Shown piece by piece: positions 7,120-10,277 of a DNA stretch of 10,277 nucleotides. How positions within the stretch are numbered: position 1 is the stretch's first letter; each line of letters starts with the position of its first letter. Origin of the DNA: Nitrososphaerales archaeon TH5895. Its GTDB lineage: Archaea; Thermoproteota; Nitrososphaeria; Nitrososphaerales; Nitrososphaeraceae. A program made the position numbers and the translations under genes. Under the pieces are notes generated by a model, which made no database searches, was not told where the DNA came from, and worked only from the letters and a program-made list of their open reading frames with translations. The stretch lies in NCBI GenBank assembly GCA_014523695.1, contig JAATVS010000094.1, positions 1-10,277 on the forward strand, in the 5' to 3' direction.

Positions 7120-7331
7120 CTGGATTGAGATAGATACGGCGTCAACTTATCTCTAGGTAATGGTTATGTTAGAATAAGATTGACGAAACTATTTTAGATG
7201 CTGGACTCCCAAATCAATATCACATTGGGTACTGACAAAAGATAAAGAATCATTGCTCTTAGTGCTTTGGATAGTATAGTCGTACCGATGAAAATTGTTA
7301 ATCAATCAGTCTTAGGAATAATTTCTGCGAT

Positions 7332-7546
7332 CTACTCCATGTCCCGCTCCAAATCCACCAGAATATTTTGATTGCTATGCAATTCTTTGTCTTCGTGAAG
7401 GCGGTCAGAGTTCTCAATAAGCATAAACAGACACTTAGACGGATAAGGCCTACCTTCTAGTAAGCTCTATCTTGGGCAAAATTCAGTTTCCTCAGCGTTT
7501 CATCACTATTACTTATTGATTCTTAACTATTTTGGCCTTCAGTCAT
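7332..7546 (-). pseudogene. Possible small decayed gene (one in-frame stop, one frameshift)
   Basis: Starting at an ATG (7544-7546) the minus strand reads MTEGQNS, a TAA at 7523-7525, then in the same frame ESISNSDETLRKLNFAQDRAY, then TAG at 7457-7459. Restoring one base at about 7459 continues smoothly as LEGRPYPSKCLFMLIENS and then DRLHEDKELHSNQN, ILVDLERDME, with a stop at 7332-7334. The composition is that of a soluble, charged, partly helical protein rather than of random AT-rich DNA. A TATA-like TTTATTATA lies about 24 bases before the ATG (plus 7566-7574), where live genes in this window have theirs. I do not recognise the family. Alternatives are chance, a sequencing error, or a shorter live 30-residue gene from the internal ATG at 7424. 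Confidence 0.3.
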
Positions 7547-7562
7547 CGTTCATAAAAGGAAT

Positions 7563-7667
7563 ATGTATAATAAAAAAAGGCCCATGGTGCGGATAGGACA
7601 GATGATATTAGGCATAATAATTCCCGTGAATATTGGTTATATTATTAGAAAATACGGACGGCGTTGA
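7563..7667 (+). CDS. Candidate 34-residue single-span membrane peptide
   Basis: An ATG-initiated frame encodes a basic N-terminus (MYNKKRPMVRIGQ), a short hydrophobic run (MILGIIIPVNIGYII) and a basic end (RKYGRR). That is a plausible one-pass membrane peptide with positive charge on both sides. The AAGGA at 7556-7560 is too close to the ATG to act as a ribosome site, and no well placed TATA box precedes it. It also overlaps the putative promoter of the minus-strand pseudogene. Length alone gives no statistical support, so I list it only as a candidate. Confidence 0.2.
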   Translation: MYNKKRPMVRIGQMILGIIIPVNIGYIIRKYGRR

Positions 7668-7689
7668 TCAATCATTGCCTTTTGATTTT

Positions 7690-7907
7690 TCACAGATTCT
7701 CAGCCAAAAATGAGATAAATTTGCTAGCAGTGTGAGTTAGTCTATAATCCATGAGTATCATCCCTTGAAGTAAGAGAAACTAGTTCGGAAACATTGAGCA
7801 TCTCGGCGTAGTCCAGTTAATTCAGCTGTGTTGAGGTAAACGATTCTCCGACCTGTCACTTTGTCATGTAATAATGAAGTATCATTATCATATAAATTGC
7901 CTGCTCC
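7690..7907 (-). pseudogene. Possible frameshifted remnant with a PAS-like stretch
   Basis: Three successive minus-strand pieces in three frames read like protein. The first (7812-7907) gives AGNLYDNDTSLLHDK, then VTGRRIVYLNTAELTG. The second (7742-7810) gives YAEMLNVSELVSLTSRDD. The third (7690-7752) gives MDYRLTHTASKFISFLAENL. Removing one base at 7811 joins the first two as RIVYLNTAELTGYAEML, which resembles the core of PAS sensor domains (pattern IVYxNxA...ELTGYxxEEML). The third piece resembles the wing and last helix of winged-helix proteins, so the pieces may not belong to one gene. This is pattern recognition on short peptides and may be chance. Confidence 0.22.
7871..7888. repeat. Inverted repeat upstream of the gene at 7964
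   Basis: ATAATGA (7871-7877) and TCATTAT (7882-7888) are perfect inverted arms around a 4-base centre, followed at once by the TATA-like CATATAAA (7890-7897). An operator-like arrangement is possible, but AT-rich 7-bp arms are not rare by chance. Confidence 0.35.
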
Positions 7908-7921
7908 TTAATTAAGAGCAG
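7901..7921. repeat. Inverted repeat with TTAATTAA centre
   Basis: Arms CTGCTC (7901-7906) and GAGCAG (7916-7921) surround CTTAATTAA, itself containing the palindrome TTAATTAA, so almost the whole element is self-complementary apart from one unpaired C. It ends about a dozen bases before the TATA-like box of the downstream gene, a usual place for an archaeal regulator site. Confidence 0.4.
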
Positions 7922-7932
7922 CTGTCAGATAC

Positions 7933-7943
7933 CCATATAATAC
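7933..7943 (+). promoter_or_regulatory. TATA-like box of the small membrane-anchored protein gene
   Basis: CCATATAATAC is centred 26 bases before the ATG at 7964. It decides the start: the TTG two codons earlier (7958) would be closer to the box than the spacing at the other genes. Confidence 0.5.
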
Positions 7944-7963
7944 TATTATGTGTATTCTTGTGC

Positions 7964-8368
7964 ATGGGAAGATGGGAGAATAACCACTTCGCCGAAGACG
8001 ACGGCTTTTCTAGTAAAAGGAACTATGTTAAAATTGCAAAATATGCTTTGGTCGCAGGATTTGTGATTGTTGCAGTAGTAGTACTCTCAGTCTATATCCC
8101 CCGGTCAGGATTGTATGTAGAAATTATTGAGCGTAGTGAGGTGATGGGAACCATGCAGACAGTAAGTGTTCGAGTGTCGAATAATAACTTTGATACCCTC
8201 AACGATGTATCGGTACAATTTGATGATCAGGGACAAATTCAGCAGATTGGGAACATGGGACCATTTTCGTCTGTCATGATCACCCCGCCTGGAATCGCTG
8301 AACTGAATTTCAGCAAGGTAACAGTCACTGCAGGTGAAGATAATATTCAAGTAATCAAGTCTAGGTAG
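7964..8368 (+). CDS. Membrane-anchored protein with a small extracytoplasmic beta domain, function unknown
   Basis: A 134-residue protein. Residues 1-22 are polar and contain several charged residues. Residues 23-45 form one clear transmembrane helix (KIAKYALVAGFVIVAVVVLS). Residues 50-134 alternate hydrophobic and polar residues as in a beta sandwich, for example YVEIIERSEVMGTMQTVSVR, then VSNNNFDTLNDVSVQFDDQ, and TVTAGEDNIQVIKS. The stretch SVRVSNNNFDTLNDVSVQF, with its Asn-rich turn, resembles Ig-like or CARDB/LEA14-type domains, which often bind partners or sit in surface assemblies; this is inference from pattern only. No cysteines or catalytic motifs are seen in the domain. The gene is alone, and the VTT-domain gene that follows has its own promoter-like sequence. 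I do not recognise a named family. Confidence 0.7.
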   Translation: MGRWENNHFAEDDGFSSKRNYVKIAKYALVAGFVIVAVVVLSVYIPRSGLYVEIIERSEVMGTMQTVSVRVSNNNFDTLNDVSVQFDDQGQIQQIGNMGPFSSVMITPPGIAELNFSKVTVTAGEDNIQVIKSR

Positions 8369-8509
8369 AGATAAAATGCTACTATTTCACCTTGAATATA
8401 CAAAACCCTCGGTGGTCCAGATGTAGAAAATTAAAATTGCTAGAATAATTATTGCAGAGCGTAAAAAGCATAATATGATAAGGTCACTATTCAAATGCAA
8501 ACAAAAAGA

Positions 8510-8533
8510 TCCGCAATTAGCGAATAATGCGGA
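8510..8533. repeat. Inverted repeat upstream of the VTT-domain gene
   Basis: TCCGCA (8510-8515) and TGCGGA (8528-8533) are perfect arms separated by 12 bases, about 18 bases before the TATA-like CATAAATATTAA. It may be an operator or chance. It sits in the same relative place as the repeat before the upstream gene but shares no sequence with it. Confidence 0.3.
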
Positions 8534-8550
8534 GTAGCGATCCTTCGATT

Positions 8551-8562
8551 CATAAATATTAA
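8551..8562 (+). promoter_or_regulatory. TATA-like box of the VTT-domain gene
   Basis: CATAAATATTAA is centred about 36 bases before the TTG at 8593, which would leave a leader of roughly ten bases rather than a leaderless start. No other AT-rich box fits better. Confidence 0.3.
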
Positions 8563-8592
8563 GGTAGCTCCTTTAATTCAATAGTTTCACTA

Positions 8593-9240
8593 TTGACTCT
8601 TTTTGAGACGATTTTCTCGATAGGTGGTAGTTTGGGTTATTCTGGTGTATTGCTGGTAACGTTACTCATAAGCCTGATCGTCTTCGTACCGATCCCTTAT
8701 ATCCCTGTTTTGATTATCGCACTGTTGAGCGGCAGGTTCGATCCCAATTTACTTGCATTAGCTTCTGCCACCGGGGTAACTCTAGGACGAACCACAATTT
8801 TTTTGGCAAGCTATCATGGGAGGAGCCTGATTAAAAAGAAAACATTGAGTAGGATGACTCCTTTGCAAATATTTCTAGCAAAATATGGTTCACTAGGTTC
8901 ATTTATAGCAGCTTTAACGCCAATTCCGCCTGATGATATTATTATCATACTTCTTGGAATATCCAAATTTACTCCATGGAAGTTTGTTGTAACGACATTC
9001 TTTGGAAAGCTCATAGTCAACTTGGCAGTAGTATGGATACTATTGCTCTGGGGAAGGCCTCTGGCCCAACAAATACTAGACAGAAGTACTGAGCCCATGT
9101 ACCTGGCCTTATTTGCAGCAGCTAGCATATCAGTTGTCGGTCTTCTACTTTATATCGTGACTAGGCTCGATTGGGGTTCAATAATTGGCAAGAGGTTCCC
9201 ATGGACAATGAATGATAATCAGGGGGACAAGAACGGTTAG
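8593..9240 (+). CDS. VTT-domain (DedA/SNARE-associated-like) membrane protein
   Basis: A 215-residue polytopic membrane protein with the VTT/DedA layout. A first hydrophobic pair covers about residues 17-43 and 51-73, containing the Pro-rich FVPIPYIPV. A polar loop with several Lys and Arg (77-88) follows. Then comes a second hydrophobic unit at 103-122 with the motif AALTPIPPDD, a helix at 129-153 and a last helix at 168-191. The two Pro-containing, Asp-bearing segments are where the family forms re-entrant loops. Characterised relatives are implicated in lipid scrambling and recycling of polyprenyl carriers; which substrate applies here is unknown. The start must be the TTG: the frame is closed by a stop at 8560 and offers no ATG before residue 88, inside the protein. 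The C-terminal tail is polar. Confidence 0.8.
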   Translation: MTLFETIFSIGGSLGYSGVLLVTLLISLIVFVPIPYIPVLIIALLSGRFDPNLLALASATGVTLGRTTIFLASYHGRSLIKKKTLSRMTPLQIFLAKYGSLGSFIAALTPIPPDDIIIILLGISKFTPWKFVVTTFFGKLIVNLAVVWILLLWGRPLAQQILDRSTEPMYLALFAAASISVVGLLLYIVTRLDWGSIIGKRFPWTMNDNQGDKNG

Positions 9241-9542
9241 GTGTGGCGAAAAACAAGCTACCGCTAAATATAAACTTTTTATATTGACCGATGCAATTAT
9301 TGTCGTAGTTCTCAAGGTTCAGTCTTTGGGCGCTAGCGTTGTGGATCCTTTTTGGGTAAGAGACCATTTTTAGTTAAGACGAATATACAATTTGTAACTA
9401 AATAAATATCATTTATGGCATGAGCTATTTTTTCGAATTACTTTCGCGGGATACAATCAAGTTTTGCCTGACTAAATGACTCATAAGTTGACCTTCAGTG
9501 TCCCAATCAGTTAGGTACGCCTTAACTCACTTCAGAAGAAGC
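9241..9542. other. Convergent intergenic region with no recognisable gene
   Basis: About 300 bases between the stop codons of the VTT-domain gene and ctaA. Apart from the hairpin near its left end it holds only short open frames (one of 19 codons from 9420, without a placed promoter). I see no T-run in the proper orientation right after ctaA. Confidence 0.5.
9267..9285 (+). terminator. AT-only hairpin with T-run after the VTT-domain gene
   Basis: AATATAAA (9267-9274) and TTTATATT (9278-9285) are perfect 8-base arms around a 3-base loop, and the 3' half contains a run of five T. It lies 27 bases after the stop codon. T-runs end archaeal transcription, and the hairpin may help. Confidence 0.5.
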
Positions 9543-10016
9543 CTAGTTTGAGTCTGGATGGCCTGTGATAACAGGGTAAGACAAGATGAATGTTAGTAAA
9601 GCCAATGCTAGGGTGAGGACACCTACCCCAGTGTGAACAGCGACAATGAGCGGTTGAAGCTCTGAAAGAACAACCAGCATGCCTATTGCAATCTGAAATG
9701 AGACTGCTATACTGGTAATAGTAGCAGCCGTTCTGGCCTTGACAAATCTTTTGATGGCGTAGATCGTGGTAACATAAACAGAAATAGCACCAATCAGTGC
9801 AATAATCCTGTGAACATATTCTATAAAGTGCTCTCCTCCAAGTGACAAACTAAATCCAGTAGGACACAGTGGCCAATCTGAACATGACAGTCCTTGACCG
9901 CGAGCGCTCACAAATGCCCCCACAATAATAACAGCAAAGATCAAACCAAGGGAAACAAATGAAAGTAAGCGGAATACTCCTTGGACTTCAACTTTTTGCC
10001 TACCCGTGAAATTCAT
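9543..10016 (-). CDS. ctaA: Single-domain heme A synthase (CtaA/COX15 family)
   Basis: CtaA oxidises the C8 methyl group of heme O to make heme A for a cytochrome oxidase. This 157-residue version has four transmembrane helices (about 16-38, 67-88, 98-118 and 122-147), half of the eight-helix bacterial enzyme, like the short form known from Aeropyrum; such proteins probably work as dimers. Key residues are present: Cys45 and Cys51 in the outer loop GLSCSDWPLCP (the redox-active pair), Glu66 and His69 in EYVHR, and His128 in AVHTGVG. These correspond to Cys35/Cys42, Glu57, His60 and His123 of the Bacillus protein. The ATG is supported by a TATA-like box 27 bases upstream. No heme O synthase or oxidase subunit lies beside it in the window. 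Confidence 0.92.
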   Translation of the reverse strand: MNFTGRQKVEVQGVFRLLSFVSLGLIFAVIIVGAFVSARGQGLSCSDWPLCPTGFSLSLGGEHFIEYVHRIIALIGAISVYVTTIYAIKRFVKARTAATITSIAVSFQIAIGMLVVLSELQPLIVAVHTGVGVLTLALALLTFILSYPVITGHPDSN

Positions 10017-10037
10017 AGTCTAATTGCTCACTGATGG

Positions 10038-10047
10038 TAATATAATC
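10038..10047 (-). promoter_or_regulatory. TATA-like box of ctaA
   Basis: On the minus strand GGATTATATTA is centred 26-27 bases before the ATG at 10016, consistent with a leaderless transcript. Confidence 0.5.
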
Positions 10048-10100
10048 CTGAATAGAAAACTCGCCCAGTGCATCCTAAGAATTGAAAATTCCAAGTCCAT

Positions 10101-10110
10101 AGTATAAAAG
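10101..10110 (+). promoter_or_regulatory. Orphan TATA-like box near the right edge
   Basis: AGTATAAAAG is the closest match to a classic archaeal TATA box in the window, but no gene with a start codon at the fitting distance follows. A start near 10133 would give an RNA running off towards the window edge. A 23-codon frame from a TTG at 10153 is unconvincing. It could serve a non-coding RNA, or be chance. Confidence 0.2.
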
Positions 10111-10277
10111 TTTCCACCCTTGTGAATTCTGTTTAATCACTTTGCATTGTCCGAATTGGCATTAGATGTAGGAGATCTATCTGATGGAATCGCATGCGAA
10201 AGACTTAGATTAAGGTTTCTCTAAAAACTCCCAGAATAATACAGTTATACATCGATCGTATATTCAGTAGTTAATAC

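Larger units (their letters stand above)
7089..7963. other. Long gap without an intact gene, with apparent remnants of decayed coding sequence
   Basis: About 875 bases, the longest gap in the window. There is no open frame above 50 codons with a plausible start. On the minus strand several short, protein-like stretches follow one another in different frames (7332-7546 and 7690-7907; see the separate entries and findings). On the plus strand there is a 34-codon frame at 7563-7667 with a membrane-like product and a 27-codon frame at 7288-7371 that I judge to be chance. The right end holds two inverted repeats and two TATA-like boxes in front of the gene at 7964. Confidence 0.5.

Noticed and set aside
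7288..7371. Plus-strand 27-codon frame (starts MKIVNQSVLGIISAIYS)
   Set aside because: No promoter at the expected distance, and it overlaps the more protein-like minus-strand remnant ending at 7332.
8814..9128. Minus-strand 104-codon frame within the VTT-domain gene
   Set aside because: It lies wholly antisense to a clear membrane protein and its product has no recognisable feature.
10190..10199. Perfect 10-bp palindrome TCGCATGCGA
   Set aside because: About ten such palindromes are expected by chance in a window of this size, and nothing around it suggests a binding site.

Overview
The window looks like a piece of an ammonia-oxidising archaeon (Thaumarchaeota/Nitrososphaerota, probably the Nitrososphaerales). 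I infer this from protein types and gene style, not from any database match. It is AT-rich and loosely packed, with only about two thirds coding. The genes stand alone rather than in operons, and I see no convincing Shine-Dalgarno sites. Several genes have an AT-rich TATA-like box about 24-28 bases before the start codon, as expected for leaderless archaeal transcripts. The protein set (a secreted cupredoxin with an acidic linker, single-domain heme A synthase, secreted glucose/sorbosone dehydrogenase-like propeller, Rv1155-type flavin/F420 protein, VTT-domain membrane protein, tiny secreted two-cysteine peptide) fits that group.

Layout, left to right. A 5'-truncated membrane protein with a seven-cysteine tail (+) enters from the left edge. 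It converges on a secreted RTX calcium-binding protein (-). Next come a six-bladed propeller dehydrogenase (+) and a pyridoxamine-phosphate-oxidase-fold protein (+), each alone. A cupredoxin (-) and a large HtrA-type serine protease with two PDZ domains (+) diverge from a 0.5 kb spacer. The protease converges on a 75-residue secreted peptide (-). A gap of almost 0.9 kb follows, with no intact gene but with fragments of apparently decayed minus-strand coding sequence. After it lie a small membrane-anchored beta-domain protein (+), a VTT/DedA-like membrane protein (+) ending in an AT-only hairpin, and a half-size CtaA heme A synthase (-).

Functionally, most products are exported or membrane-bound: copper electron transfer, heme A supply for a terminal oxidase, extracytoplasmic protein quality control, a calcium-binding surface or secreted protein and a secreted dehydrogenase-like propeller. 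I see no defence system, CRISPR array, insertion sequence, tRNA or rRNA gene. I do not see a convincing new multi-gene system. The points most worth a second look are two possible active-site substitutions (Asp to Glu in the HtrA triad, His to Asp in the propeller dehydrogenase), the decayed-gene region at 7300-7910, and the cysteine-rich small proteins.
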